A DNA stretch of 64,000 nucleotides from JAKVKY01 sp964293585 (GCA_964293585.1 CAXYYS010000002.1:1-64000), one strand, 5' to 3'. Shown: positions 45,180 to 54,729, counted from the first letter of the stretch. Translations and numbers: made by a program. Notes: generated by a model from the letters alone, not told the origin.

Positions 45180-46169
45180 ATGAATATTTCTGTAGGAATC
45201 CTGGGCATTGGTTCATATTTACCGGAAAAGGTTTTGACCAATGCCGATCTGGAAAAAATGGTAAACACCACGGATGAGTGGATTATTGAACGTACGGGTA
45301 TTAAAGCCAGACATATTGCGGCGCCGGAACAGGCTACCAGCGATATGAGCATCATCGCGGCCCAAAAGGCTCTGGCGGATGCCAAGACCAATCCGGAAGA
45401 GATTGACCTGGTGATCGTGGCTACGGCCTCGCCGGACCATGAGTTTCCCAGCACGGCCTGTCAGGTACAGGATGCCCTGGGCTGCAAGAACGCGGCTGCT
45501 TTTGATTTGGCCGCCGGCTGCAGTGGTTTTGTGTACAGCTTGATCGTGGCCAGCCAGATGTTACAGGCTGGTATCTATAAGAAAATCCTGATTATCGGCG
45601 CCGAAACTTTGAGCCGCATCATGGATTTTAGCGACCGTAACACTTGCGTGCTGTTTGGCGACGGCGCCGGCGCTGCGGTGGTAGGCCGTGTGGATGAAGG
45701 CTACGGCGTCCTGGGTTTGGATATGGGCGCTGACGGCAGCGGCGGTAAATTCCTGATTCAGCCGGCAGGCGGCAGCCGTCGTCCGGCCAGTCACGAGACT
45801 ATTGATGAACACGGTCATTACATCCATATGGATGGCAAGGAAGTTTATAAGTTTGCCACCCGCATCATGGCGAAAACAGCTCTGAAGAGCCTGGAAAAGG
45901 CGGGGCTGACCCTGGAGCAGTTAGACCTGCTGGTACCGCATCAGGCTAACATCCGCATCATCAAGAGCGCGGCTAAACATTTAAAGATGCCCATGGAAAA
46001 AGTTTGGGTGAATATTGATAAGTATGCGAATACTTCCGCGGCCTGTATCCCTATCTGTCTGGACGAAGCCCAGGCAGCAGGCAGGCTGCACAAGGGTGAT
46101 AATATCCTGCTGGTAGGTTTTGGCGCCGGCCTGACCTGGGCCAGCGTGGTACTGAAGTGGGCTAAATAA
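45180..46169 (+). CDS. fabH: 3-oxoacyl-ACP synthase III
   Basis: 329 residues. Catalytic triad visible: Cys in DLAAGCSGFVYS, His in VPHQANIRI, Asn in YANTSAACIP. It condenses acetyl-CoA (or branched starters) with malonyl-ACP to start fatty-acid synthesis. GGGGAGAG lies before the ATG. Confidence 0.97.
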   Translation: MNISVGILGIGSYLPEKVLTNADLEKMVNTTDEWIIERTGIKARHIAAPEQATSDMSIIAAQKALADAKTNPEEIDLVIVATASPDHEFPSTACQVQDALGCKNAAAFDLAAGCSGFVYSLIVASQMLQAGIYKKILIIGAETLSRIMDFSDRNTCVLFGDGAGAAVVGRVDEGYGVLGLDMGADGSGGKFLIQPAGGSRRPASHETIDEHGHYIHMDGKEVYKFATRIMAKTALKSLEKAGLTLEQLDLLVPHQANIRIIKSAAKHLKMPMEKVWVNIDKYANTSAACIPICLDEAQAAGRLHKGDNILLVGFGAGLTWASVVLKWAK

Positions 46170-46190
46170 GGAAAGCGAGGTAGTTATAGT

Positions 46191-47138
46191 ATGGCAAAAG
46201 TTGCATTTGTATTCCCGGGCCAGGGTTCTCAGGCTGTAGGTATGTGCAAGGATCTGTATGAAGCTTACCCGGTGGCGCACCGGATTTTTGAGGAAGCTGA
46301 CGAAGCACTGGGATTTTCTATGACCAACCTGATCATGCAGGGGCCGGAAGAAGCCCTGCGTCTGACGGAAAATACCCAGCCGGCGATTTTAACCGCCAGC
46401 GTGGCTTGTTTTGAAGTTTTAAAAGAAAAAGGCCTGACCTGCGATCTGGCAGGCGGTCACAGTCTGGGCGAGTATAGCGCCCTGGTTGCTGCCGGCGCCA
46501 TCAGTTTTGCGGATGCGGTCCGCACGGTAAAGAGCCGCGGCAAGTTTATGCAAGAAGCAGTTCCTGTAGGCGAGGGCGCCATGGCTGCCATTATCGGCCT
46601 GGACCCTGATAAGATTGACGGTATCTGCCAGGAAACCGAAAAGGCGTGCGGCGAAGCTGTGCAGGCAGTTAACTTTAACTGCCCCGGCCAGGTAGTTATC
46701 GCCGGTGCCACCGCTGCCGTGAACAAGGCGGTAGAAGCTTTGAAGGCCGCCGGTGCTAAACGCGCCATCCTCTTAAATGTCAGCGCTCCTTTCCATAGCA
46801 CTCTGATGAGCCCGGCCGCAAAACGTCTGGCAGAAGTGCTGGAGAAGGTAAAGTTCAGCGATGCGGCTTTCCCGGTAGTGGCCAATGTAGATGCCCAGCC
46901 GGAAACCAAGGCGGAGGTAATTAAGGCTAACCTGGTTAAACAGGCTGATCATCCGGTACGCTGGGAAAAGAGCGTACATACCATGCTCGATGCCGGTATT
47001 GATATTTTTGTAGAAGTTGGCCCCGGCAGGGTTCTCTCCGGTTTTACCAAGAAGATTGACCGCAGCAAGACGGCCTTAAACGTAGAAAACATCGAGAGTC
47101 TGGAAAAAACTCTTGCTTATTTCAAGGAGGTTCGTTAA
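46191..47138 (+). CDS. fabD: Malonyl-CoA:ACP transacylase
   Basis: 315 residues. VFPGQGSQAVGM, nucleophile Ser in GHSLGEYSALVAAG, and active-site His in SAPFHSTLM. It transfers malonyl from CoA to ACP. fabG begins two bases after its stop codon. Confidence 0.97.
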   Translation: MAKVAFVFPGQGSQAVGMCKDLYEAYPVAHRIFEEADEALGFSMTNLIMQGPEEALRLTENTQPAILTASVACFEVLKEKGLTCDLAGGHSLGEYSALVAAGAISFADAVRTVKSRGKFMQEAVPVGEGAMAAIIGLDPDKIDGICQETEKACGEAVQAVNFNCPGQVVIAGATAAVNKAVEALKAAGAKRAILLNVSAPFHSTLMSPAAKRLAEVLEKVKFSDAAFPVVANVDAQPETKAEVIKANLVKQADHPVRWEKSVHTMLDAGIDIFVEVGPGRVLSGFTKKIDRSKTALNVENIESLEKTLAYFKEVR

Positions 47139-47139
47139 A

Positions 47140-47883
47140 ATGCAGTTAGAAGGTAAAGTAGCGTTAGTAACCGGTGGTTCCCGCGGTATCGGCCGTGCCA
47201 TCGCCCTGCTGTTAGCCAAAAGAGGCGCCGATGTAGCCATTAATTTTGCCGGCAACGAAGCGGCAGCACAGGCTACGGTAGACGAGATCAAAGCATTGGG
47301 CCGCAAGGCTATCATGATTAAAGCTGATGTGGCTGTTAATGCGGCCTGCGTTGCCATGGTAGACCAGGTGGTGCAGGAATTCGGCAAGATCGATATTCTG
47401 GTCAACAATGCCGGTATCACCCGGGATGGTCTTCTGATGCGCATGAAGGAAGAGGATTGGGACGCAGTGCTCAATACCAACCTGAAGAGTGTGTACAACT
47501 GCTCCAAGGCAGCTATCAAATATATGATGAAAGCTCGGGCCGGCCGTATCGTCAGCATCAGTTCCGTGGTAGGCCTGATGGGCAATGCGGGCCAGGCTAA
47601 TTACGCAGCCGCCAAGGCCGGAATCATCGGCTTCACCATGGCGCTGGCCAAAGAGGTGGCCAGCCGCGGCATCACGGTAAACTCCGTGGCTCCCGGGTTT
47701 GTGAACACGGACATGACCAAGGTTTTACCGGAAAAGGTCGTGGAAAATCTTAAAGCAGCTATCCCCCTCGCCAAGCTTGGCGAACCTGAGGATATTGCGA
47801 AAGCGGTAGCATTCCTAGTATCGGATGATGCCGCCTATATAACCGGCCAGACTTTACATGTGGACGGCGGTATGGTAATGTAG
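47140..47883 (+). CDS. fabG: 3-oxoacyl-ACP reductase
   Basis: 247 residues. SDR family: cofactor loop TGGSRGIGRA, NNAGITRDGLL, catalytic Ser (SISSVVGLMGN), Tyr and Lys in YAAAKAG. NADPH-dependent reduction of 3-ketoacyl-ACP. AAGGAGG within the fabD end serves as RBS; start at ATG 47140. Confidence 0.97.
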   Translation: MQLEGKVALVTGGSRGIGRAIALLLAKRGADVAINFAGNEAAAQATVDEIKALGRKAIMIKADVAVNAACVAMVDQVVQEFGKIDILVNNAGITRDGLLMRMKEEDWDAVLNTNLKSVYNCSKAAIKYMMKARAGRIVSISSVVGLMGNAGQANYAAAKAGIIGFTMALAKEVASRGITVNSVAPGFVNTDMTKVLPEKVVENLKAAIPLAKLGEPEDIAKAVAFLVSDDAAYITGQTLHVDGGMVM

Positions 47884-47922
47884 TAGAGGAAAGAAATTTA
47901 CCCTGGAAGGAGGTGAATCGTA

Positions 47923-48159
47923 ATGAGCACTTTCGAAAAAGTAAGAGATATTACTGTTGAACAGTTGAGCGTTGATGCAGATGAAGTGAAGATGGAATCT
48001 GCCTTTATCGATGACCTGGGCGCTGATTCCCTGGACATTGTTGAGCTGATCATGGCTTTCGAAGAGGAGTTTGGTGTTGAAATTCCCGATGAGAAGGCTG
48101 AAAAGATCCGCACTGTAGCCGACGCAGTTAAAATGTTGGATGAAGAAAAAGCAAAATAA
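47923..48159 (+). CDS. acpP: Acyl carrier protein
   Basis: 78 residues, acidic, with the 4'-phosphopantetheine Ser in DDLGADSLDIVEL. It carries acyl chains through fatty-acid synthesis. AAGGAGGTG precedes the ATG. Confidence 0.97.
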   Translation: MSTFEKVRDITVEQLSVDADEVKMESAFIDDLGADSLDIVELIMAFEEEFGVEIPDEKAEKIRTVADAVKMLDEEKAK

Positions 48160-48226
48160 ATTTTGGCAGCCGGGGAGGCCGCTCTGGCTTCCCCGCTTAG
48201 CTGCATATTCCTGAAATGGGGGATAT

Positions 48227-49186
48227 TTGTTGAAATTTCCAGTGCTTAGAATAGGAAAACTAACGCCACAGATCCCAATTATCCAGGGAGGCATGGCGAT
48301 TAGATTATCAACGGCACGTCTGGCAGCCGCGGTTGCCAATGAAGGTGGCATTGGGCTTATAGCCGCTTCCGGTATGGAAGAATGGGAACTGAGGAGCGAG
48401 ATCAGACTCGCCCGTAAGCTGACCGGCGGCAAGGGCATCATCGGCATTAACTGCATGGTGGCAGCCCGGGCTTTTAAACACCTTATTACTACCGCCGCAC
48501 AAGAGAAAATAGACTTAATCGTGGCCGGCGCCGGTTTTTCAAGAGATATCTTTGCCGTAGGCAGGGAATATGGTGTGGAAGTAGTACCCATCGTTTCTTC
48601 CGTGAAACTGGCTAAGATCTCCGAAAAACTGGGGGCCTCCGCCATCGTCGTGGAAGGAACCGAAGCCGGGGGACACCTGGGGACGCAGCAGTCCATCAAG
48701 GATCTGATCCCGGAGATTGTGGCAGCCGTGCATATTCCTGTGATTGCAGCAGGTGGCGCGGTATGCGGTGCAGACGTAGCGGAACTGTTAAAGCTGGGCG
48801 CCAGCGGCGTGCAGATGGGCAGCCGTTTTGCCGCCAGCGAAGAATCTAACGGAGCACCGTCGCTGAAAGAATTTTATTTGAAAATGACCAAGGAAGACGT
48901 GGTTCAGATAGACAGCCCTGTAGGTTACAAGGGCAGGGCTATCCTCAATCCTTTTGCCAAGTTGTCGCTGGAAGGTAAAGCACCTAAGCCGGTGACCTGT
49001 GATGCCTGCTTAAAACATTGTAAGCAGAACTTCTGCATCATCAGGGCGTTGACACGTGCACAACAGGGTGATGTGGATACAGGTCTGGTCTTCACTGGTG
49101 CGAATATGTGGAAGATAAAAGAGATTCTGCCGGTCAAGGAAATATTCCGTAGGATCAAAGAAGAAGTTGCAGCCGTAGCAGACTAA
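48227..49186 (+). CDS. fabK: FabK-type enoyl-ACP reductase / nitronate monooxygenase-like flavoprotein
   Basis: About 319 residues. FMN TIM barrel with PIIQGGMAIRLS at the N-terminus, the active-site GTEAGGHLG and phosphate-binding AAGGAVCGADVAELL. The fab operon position makes the enoyl-ACP reductase role likely, since no FabI is present in the window. The homologous nitronate monooxygenases cannot be separated by eye. Unusual for FabK: the C-terminal ~70 residues hold CDACLKHCKQNFC, four Cys that look metal- or Fe-S-binding. The start is TTG (48227 or the next TTG at 48230), preceded by GGGGGA. Confidence 0.8.
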   Translation: MLKFPVLRIGKLTPQIPIIQGGMAIRLSTARLAAAVANEGGIGLIAASGMEEWELRSEIRLARKLTGGKGIIGINCMVAARAFKHLITTAAQEKIDLIVAGAGFSRDIFAVGREYGVEVVPIVSSVKLAKISEKLGASAIVVEGTEAGGHLGTQQSIKDLIPEIVAAVHIPVIAAGGAVCGADVAELLKLGASGVQMGSRFAASEESNGAPSLKEFYLKMTKEDVVQIDSPVGYKGRAILNPFAKLSLEGKAPKPVTCDACLKHCKQNFCIIRALTRAQQGDVDTGLVFTGANMWKIKEILPVKEIFRRIKEEVAAVAD

Positions 49187-49207
49187 GAAAATTATGAGGT
49201 GATAATT

Positions 49208-50455
49208 TTGAAAAGAAGAGTCGTAGTAACAGGTTTAGGCGCTGTAACTCCTATCGGTAATGATGTGGAGACATTCTGGAATAATCTGATAGCCGGCAAG
49301 TCCGGTATCGGACATATTACCCAGTTTGATACCAGCGAATCTAAGGTCACCATTGCTGGTGAAGTTAAGGATTTTGACTATACCCAGTATATTGACAAAA
49401 AAGAAGGCCGGCGTATGGACCGGGTGGATCAGTTTGCCGTAACCGTGGCTAAACAAGCCGTGGCTGATGCCAAACTGGATTTAAAAACCATTGAGCCTAC
49501 CCGTTGCGGTGTATGTGTAGGTACCGGTATCGGTGGTATCCATACTTTCCTGGAGCAGTCCCATATTTATTTTGATAAGGGACCCAGCCGGATCAGCCCG
49601 TTCTTTATCCCCATGGATATTCCTAACATGCCTGCAGGCCAGATTGCCATCGCTTTAGGTTTTAAAGGCCCCAACACGGCGGTGGTTACCGCTTGTGCCA
49701 CGGGTACCAACTGCATTGGCGACGCGCTGCGTACTATCCAGTACGGTGATGCGGACGTGATGATTGCCGGCGGCACGGAAGCCGCTATTTCTCCTATCGC
49801 TATTGCCGGTTTTGCCAACATGAAGGCGCTGAGCACCAATAATGACCAGCCGGAAAAAGCCAGCTGCCCCTTTGACAAGAAGCGTGACGGCTTTGTCATG
49901 GGCGAAGGCGCCGGCGTGCTGCTGCTGGAAGAGTTAGAGCATGCCAAGAAGCGCGGTGCGCACATTTATGCGGAGCTGGTAGGCTACGGCCTGAACTGCG
50001 ACGCTTATCATGTGACCGCTCCCGATCCCAGCGGCGATATGACGGTGGCTTGTATCCTGGATGCGATTAAGGATGCAGGCATGGTTCCGGAGGATATTAA
50101 CTATATCAATGCGCACGGTACTTCTACCCACCGCAATGATTTAAACGAGAGCCTGGCTTTGAAGAGGATTTACGGCGAGAAGGCTAAGAATGTGCCGATG
50201 AGTTCCATCAAGTCCATGACCGGCCATCTGCTGGGTGCTGCCGGCGGCGTGGAAGCTGTGGCTACCGTGTTGACCATCGTAAACGGGATTATGCCGCCTA
50301 CGATTAACTATCAAGATGTGGATGCGGAAGAAGGCATGGACCTGGATTATGTTCCTAACACGGCCCGCAAGGCCGAGGTAAAGGTGGCCATGTCCAATAA
50401 CTTTGGCTTTGGCGGCCATAATGCCAGCATCATCTTTAAGAAATACGCGGAATAA
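49208..50455 (+). CDS. fabF: 3-oxoacyl-ACP synthase II
   Basis: About 415 residues. Ketosynthase with VVTGLGAVTPIGNDVE, catalytic Cys in VVTACATGTNCIGDA, and the two His in NAHGTSTHRND and KSMTGHLLGAAG. It elongates acyl-ACP chains. The likely start is TTG 49208 (KRRVVVTG), eight bases after GAGGTG; an in-frame GTG at 49199 is inside the RBS. Confidence 0.96.
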   Translation: MKRRVVVTGLGAVTPIGNDVETFWNNLIAGKSGIGHITQFDTSESKVTIAGEVKDFDYTQYIDKKEGRRMDRVDQFAVTVAKQAVADAKLDLKTIEPTRCGVCVGTGIGGIHTFLEQSHIYFDKGPSRISPFFIPMDIPNMPAGQIAIALGFKGPNTAVVTACATGTNCIGDALRTIQYGDADVMIAGGTEAAISPIAIAGFANMKALSTNNDQPEKASCPFDKKRDGFVMGEGAGVLLLEELEHAKKRGAHIYAELVGYGLNCDAYHVTAPDPSGDMTVACILDAIKDAGMVPEDINYINAHGTSTHRNDLNESLALKRIYGEKAKNVPMSSIKSMTGHLLGAAGGVEAVATVLTIVNGIMPPTINYQDVDAEEGMDLDYVPNTARKAEVKVAMSNNFGFGGHNASIIFKKYAE

Positions 50456-50471
50456 GCCGGGAGGCTTGCTG

Positions 50472-51251
50472 ATGTCAGAGCATAATGCTGATAGGTTCCT
50501 GGAAGAAACCAGGTTTATAACCTTAAGTGCGAAACGCCGGGACCAGTTGGAACAGTTCTGTCAGCGTCTGGGTATCCATATGGATCATCTGGAGCTGTTG
50601 GACCGGGGGTTGACGCACACATCTTTTGCCCACGAGACTCCCAAGGTTCCCCACAATTCTCATAACGAACGCCTGGAGTTTTTGGGCGATTCGGTCCTGA
50701 GCCTGGTGGTTAGCACGTATTTGTTTGAAAAATACCGTAAATTTGACGAGGGACGCATGACCAAGCTGCGGGCGCAGCTGGTCTGCGAGTCTTCCTTGTA
50801 TAAATGCGCGGTGGAACTTGGCTTTGGCGAGGTCTTGAACCTGGGCCACGGCGAAGAATGTACGGGGGGACGGGAACGTCCTTCCATCCTGGCCGATGCC
50901 TTTGAGGCAGTGCTGGGAGCTTATTACCTGGATCAGGGGTTTGAAGCCGCCCAGTCCTATCTGCTCCGTTTCATGCAGCAGGAAATTGACTCCGTGTGCG
51001 AGGGGCAGTTCCTGTGGGGCGACTATAAGAGCCGGTTTCAGGAACTGGTACAGGGTAAGACTGATCTGGCCAACATCCGCTATGAGACAATCGGTTACAA
51101 AGGTCCGGAACATGACAGGGTCTTTAAGGCCGGCGTCTTTTTAGATGACCAGCAGCTGGGTACCGGCGAAGGCCGTACCAAAAAAGAAGCGGAACAGCAG
51201 GCAGCCAAGGAAGCTATTGAGTTCCTGAAAGCTGCCCCGGCAAATAAATAA
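50472..51251 (+). CDS. rnc: Ribonuclease III
   Basis: 259 residues. Catalytic motif NERLEFLGDSVLSLVVS, second acidic site ADAFEAVLGAYYLDQG, and a C-terminal dsRNA-binding domain (DYKSRFQELVQGK to KKEAEQQAAKEAIEFL). It processes rRNA and other double-stranded RNAs. Start at ATG 50472, 16 bases after fabF, with GGGAGG upstream; the stop overlaps the next start (TAATG). Confidence 0.96.
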   Translation: MSEHNADRFLEETRFITLSAKRRDQLEQFCQRLGIHMDHLELLDRGLTHTSFAHETPKVPHNSHNERLEFLGDSVLSLVVSTYLFEKYRKFDEGRMTKLRAQLVCESSLYKCAVELGFGEVLNLGHGEECTGGRERPSILADAFEAVLGAYYLDQGFEAAQSYLLRFMQQEIDSVCEGQFLWGDYKSRFQELVQGKTDLANIRYETIGYKGPEHDRVFKAGVFLDDQQLGTGEGRTKKEAEQQAAKEAIEFLKAAPANK

Positions 51252-52219
51252 TGGCGATTTTACCTATTTTTGTGCCCCAGGCGGCCTGTCCCCATCAATG
51301 CATCTTCTGTAACCAGAGGACCATCAGCGGGGAGCAGCGTACCGGTCTGGCGGATGTCTTAAGACAGATTCATACCTGGCTGCCTCGTTTGCACCGTTCT
51401 GTGGCGAACGAGGCTGCTTTTTACGGTGGCAGTTTTACCGGCCTGCCTTTAGAGCAGCAGGCCCAATATCTGGCGCCGGTGGAAGCATTGCTTAAGACGC
51501 AGGTGGTAGGGAAGATCCGTTTATCCACGCGTCCCGATTATATCGATGAGACGCGTCTTTTGTTTTTGCAGCGGCACCGGGTGACCCTGGTGGAACTGGG
51601 GGCCCAGTCCCTGGACGACAGAGTGCTGCAGCTGGCTGGCCGGGGCCATACCGCGGCGCAGGTAGCTCAGGCGGTCCGGTTGTTGCGGCAATACCATTTC
51701 CAGGTAGGACTGCAGTTTATGGTAGGACTGCCGGGGCAGGACTGGGAGTCACTGCGGGCCACGGCGGCGCAGGCGGTGCGGTTAAAGCCGGATCTGGCCC
51801 GTATATATCCGCTGCTGGTAATTAAGGATACGCCCCTGGCTGGAATGTATGCCCGGGGTCAGTATCAGCCTTTAAGTTTGGAGACGGCGGTGGCCCAGGC
51901 GGCTTTTTTATACGAGCAGCTGACCCGTGCCGGCATCAAAGTGATCCGGGTGGGCTTGCAGCCGGATGCAGAATTGTGCCAGCCGGGCAACATCCTGGCC
52001 GGACCTTTTCATCCCAGTATGGGAGAACTGGTACAGAGCTATCTAAGGCAGCAGCAGGTGGCGGCTCTTTTGCGCCGGCAAAAATATGCCCCCGCAGACC
52101 AGGTGCTCCTCCGTTTTCCCAAACGGCTGGAGTCCCAGATGCGGGGACAGCATAATCACAATGTAGAGTTGTGGCGGGAGTTGGTAGCGCCCGCAACCTT
52201 ACTCCTGGAACATTTTTAA
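51251..52219 (+). CDS. Radical SAM protein, Elp3-like family
   Basis: 322 residues. The radical SAM cluster motif is CPHQCIFC (CxxxCxxC) in the first 25 residues, then FYGGSFTGL, STRPDYIDE, VELGAQSLDD and QFMVGLPGQDWES. These fit the Elp3-like/YhcC group often placed after rnc in Firmicutes. The substrate is unknown; no acetyltransferase domain is present. It starts on the last base of the rnc stop codon and its own stop overlaps the convergent hydrolase gene. Confidence 0.85.
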   Translation: MAILPIFVPQAACPHQCIFCNQRTISGEQRTGLADVLRQIHTWLPRLHRSVANEAAFYGGSFTGLPLEQQAQYLAPVEALLKTQVVGKIRLSTRPDYIDETRLLFLQRHRVTLVELGAQSLDDRVLQLAGRGHTAAQVAQAVRLLRQYHFQVGLQFMVGLPGQDWESLRATAAQAVRLKPDLARIYPLLVIKDTPLAGMYARGQYQPLSLETAVAQAAFLYEQLTRAGIKVIRVGLQPDAELCQPGNILAGPFHPSMGELVQSYLRQQQVAALLRRQKYAPADQVLLRFPKRLESQMRGQHNHNVELWRELVAPATLLLEHF

Positions 52220-52887
52220 TCCCAGGTCATGCTTTCGCCGGGTTTTACGATACAAATCTGGCTGCTGGTATGTGCTTCCACATCCTTTTTAAAAGCTTCC
52301 GGGTCCTGGGCAATCACGGGCCAGGTGTTATAGTGGATGGGGATGATTACCTTGGCGCCCAGCATGCCGGCCGCTAAAGCCGCATCCCTGGGGTCCATGG
52401 TGAAGTTGCCGCCGATGGGCAGTAGCGCGTAGTCAAAGGGATCCAGTTTAGGCAGCAGCGCCATATCTCCGAACAGGGACGTGTCGCCGGCAAAGTAGAA
52501 TTTGGTACCGTAAAAATCGATGATGAAACCGCAGGCATGACCGCCGGCGATACCGCTGCCGTGGAAAGCGGGAGTGACCCGTACTTTGCCGAAGGGGAAA
52601 GTGTAGGTGCCGCCGATGTGCATGGCATGAGCCTGGCAATTGTAGCTGCTGGCTTCGTTGGCAATCTCCGCCGTGGTAATGATGAGCGCCCCGGTACGTT
52701 TGGCTAACTCGTAGGCACAGCCCAGGTGATCGCCGTGGGCGTGGGTGATGAAGATATAATTAACTTTCAGGTCCTGCAGGCGGACACCTTTGGGGTTGCC
52801 GTCCAGGAAGGGATCACAGATCAGAGTTTCTCCGTTCTTGGTAACGGTAAAGCAGGCATGATGGATATACTTGAATTCAGCAGACAT
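52216..52887 (-). CDS. Metal-dependent hydrolase, UPF0173 (metallo-beta-lactamase fold)
   Basis: 223 residues. The zinc-binding loop THAHGDHLG, FHGSGIAGGHACGF, AGDTSLFGDM and IPIHYNTW match the UPF0173/YtkL group. Substrate unknown. Start at 52887 because AGGAGGA is six bases upstream; an in-frame ATG at 52893 is too close. Its stop codon shares TTAA with the convergent radical SAM gene, and no terminator separates them. Confidence 0.9.
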   Translation of the reverse strand: MSAEFKYIHHACFTVTKNGETLICDPFLDGNPKGVRLQDLKVNYIFITHAHGDHLGCAYELAKRTGALIITTAEIANEASSYNCQAHAMHIGGTYTFPFGKVRVTPAFHGSGIAGGHACGFIIDFYGTKFYFAGDTSLFGDMALLPKLDPFDYALLPIGGNFTMDPRDAALAAGMLGAKVIIPIHYNTWPVIAQDPEAFKKDVEAHTSSQICIVKPGESMTWD

Positions 52888-53032
52888 GGTCATTCCTCCT
52901 TTTAGTATCAGTAATCTTAAGAGTCGGGTTACAGCTAAACTTGCTTGTAACTATTATACCATAACTGTCTTCCTGCAGAAAGTTTTGCATAAATACTCCT
53001 GATAGAGTAAAATCAAAGGATAAGGAGTGTAC

Positions 53033-54259
53033 ATGATGATAAATTACCGTAAATTATTCGTAGCCCTGCTGGTAGGCGCCAGCGTGGTGACAGCTGCTAC
53101 ACCTGCCCTGGCCCGCAGCGGGACCAGCGTGCTTACGCCGGAGGAGCAGGCTTTTACCCGCAGCCGCCAGAGTGGCGTCAAGTATGTGCCGGCAGAACAG
53201 GCAGCGCCGGTCCAGGAAGTAGAGAGCCTGGAAAGCAAAGCTGCCTCTAAGGCTGCTAAGCACCACAAACATAAAAAGAATAAGCAGGAAGCACAGGTGG
53301 AACCGGAGTATGGTACGACGACTCCGGTCCAGGAAAACACCAGGAGTGCCCGTTCCCGTAAAAAGTCCGAAGGGCGCGGCAGCGTTCTTTCTCCGGAGGA
53401 ACAGGAATTTACCAGGGCGCGCCAGGCCGGTTTAACCAAGGCCGTGGAGCAGCCGGAACCAAGACGCCAGACCCCGGCGGTCAGTCAGCCTGCTGCTGCA
53501 GCCCAGGATTCCTGGACGAAGATTCCGTCCGGGAAGACCGGGAAAAACCGTGAGCAAACCAGCCAGCCTTCCTGGGAGGAACAAGCGGCCCGGGAGCTGG
53601 CGGCAGATAAACGGGCGAAAAAGATTCAGGGACCCAAGGTGGTTCCGGAAACGCCTGCGGGCTATAAACCGCAGTTCCTGCTGCCCGGCAATTATCAGGA
53701 AGTAACTATTTTCGGACCGGCTCTGGCTACCGAAGCCCAGGCCGTCGGTTTGTTAAAAATTATTAACCCGCAGCCCAAGCTGACCTGCACCCCGGAAGAA
53801 ATTGTCCATTATTACTGGCAGGAAGCAGAGCGGGAAGGCATCCGCCCGGATGTAGCCTTTGCCCAGGCCATCCTGGAAAGCGGTTCTTTCCGTTTTGGCG
53901 GCGATGTGCTGCCCAGCCAGAATAATTTCTGCGGGCTGGGAACCGTGGGCGGCGGCGTGAAAGGTGCTACCTTTAAGACGCCGGAGCTGGGTGCCCGGGC
54001 TCATATCCAGCACCTGCTGGCGTATACGGAAAAGCGGCCCCAGACCAAGATTATCGATCCCCGGTACGAACTGGCCCATAAGGTGCGTCTGCGGGACGGT
54101 CTGTGCACTACCTGGTATCAACTGAACGGCAACTGGGCAACCAGTAAATATTATTCGGAAAAAATCCTCACCGTCTGGCAACGGATGCTGGGCTACAAAG
54201 ATTTAGGCGGCGTACCGGTACAGTCCGATGTCCTGGCCTACGGGAGGCTGGGAAAATAA
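53033..54259 (+). CDS. Secreted glucosaminidase-domain protein with duplicated N-terminal motif
   Basis: About 408 residues. Signal peptide (about 1-28, cleavage ALA-RS). The central 200 residues are low complexity, basic and proline/glutamine-rich. The C-terminal ~150 residues resemble the glucosaminidase/Flg_J family (EIVHYYWQEAEREGIRPDVAFAQAILESGSF with the catalytic Glu, NNFCGLGTVGGG, GARAHIQHLLAYT), so peptidoglycan cleavage is likely. An 18-residue motif, SVL(T/S)PEEQ.FTR.RQ.G, occurs at residues 32-49 and 117-134. The start is ATG 53033 or 53036 after AAGGAG. Its stop overlaps trmL. Confidence 0.8.
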   Translation: MMINYRKLFVALLVGASVVTAATPALARSGTSVLTPEEQAFTRSRQSGVKYVPAEQAAPVQEVESLESKAASKAAKHHKHKKNKQEAQVEPEYGTTTPVQENTRSARSRKKSEGRGSVLSPEEQEFTRARQAGLTKAVEQPEPRRQTPAVSQPAAAAQDSWTKIPSGKTGKNREQTSQPSWEEQAARELAADKRAKKIQGPKVVPETPAGYKPQFLLPGNYQEVTIFGPALATEAQAVGLLKIINPQPKLTCTPEEIVHYYWQEAEREGIRPDVAFAQAILESGSFRFGGDVLPSQNNFCGLGTVGGGVKGATFKTPELGARAHIQHLLAYTEKRPQTKIIDPRYELAHKVRLRDGLCTTWYQLNGNWATSKYYSEKILTVWQRMLGYKDLGGVPVQSDVLAYGRLGK

Positions 54260-54729
54260 TGCTGAACATTGTTCTTTTCCAACCTGAGATTCCGGCTAAC
54301 ACCGGCAACATTGCGCGCTTGTGTGCCGTCACCGGCTGCCATCTGCATCTGGTGCGTCCCCTGGGTTTTAATACGGACGACAAGACTTTAAAACGCGCCG
54401 GTCTGGATTACTGGCATCTGGTGGATATTCATTATTACGACAGCCTGGAAGAAGTGCTGGCTAAATATCAGGACCAGCCGCAGTATTTTTTAACTTCCCA
54501 CGGTCATAAACGGTACACGGACGTGCATTATACCGTGGACAGCGTACTGGTTTTTGGCCGGGAGACGGCAGGATTGCCTGACTGGGTGCATGAAAAATAT
54601 GCGGCGCAGTGTCTGCGTATCCCTATGGTGCGGGACGCCCGTTGTTTAAATTTAAGTAATTCCGTGGCCGTGGTAGCCTACGAGGCCCTGCGGCAACAGC
54701 CGGACTTTGCCGGTCTCATCGTGGAATAG
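54259..54729 (+). CDS. trmL: tRNA (cytidine/uridine-34 2'-O)-methyltransferase
   Basis: 156 residues. SPOUT family: LFQPEIPANTGNIARLC at the N-terminus, VFGRETAGLPDW, and the knot motif LRIPMVRDARCLNLSNSVAVVAYEALRQ. It methylates the wobble ribose of tRNA-Leu isoacceptors. Starts within the TAATG overlap with the upstream gene. Confidence 0.95.
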   Translation: MLNIVLFQPEIPANTGNIARLCAVTGCHLHLVRPLGFNTDDKTLKRAGLDYWHLVDIHYYDSLEEVLAKYQDQPQYFLTSHGHKRYTDVHYTVDSVLVFGRETAGLPDWVHEKYAAQCLRIPMVRDARCLNLSNSVAVVAYEALRQQPDFAGLIVE

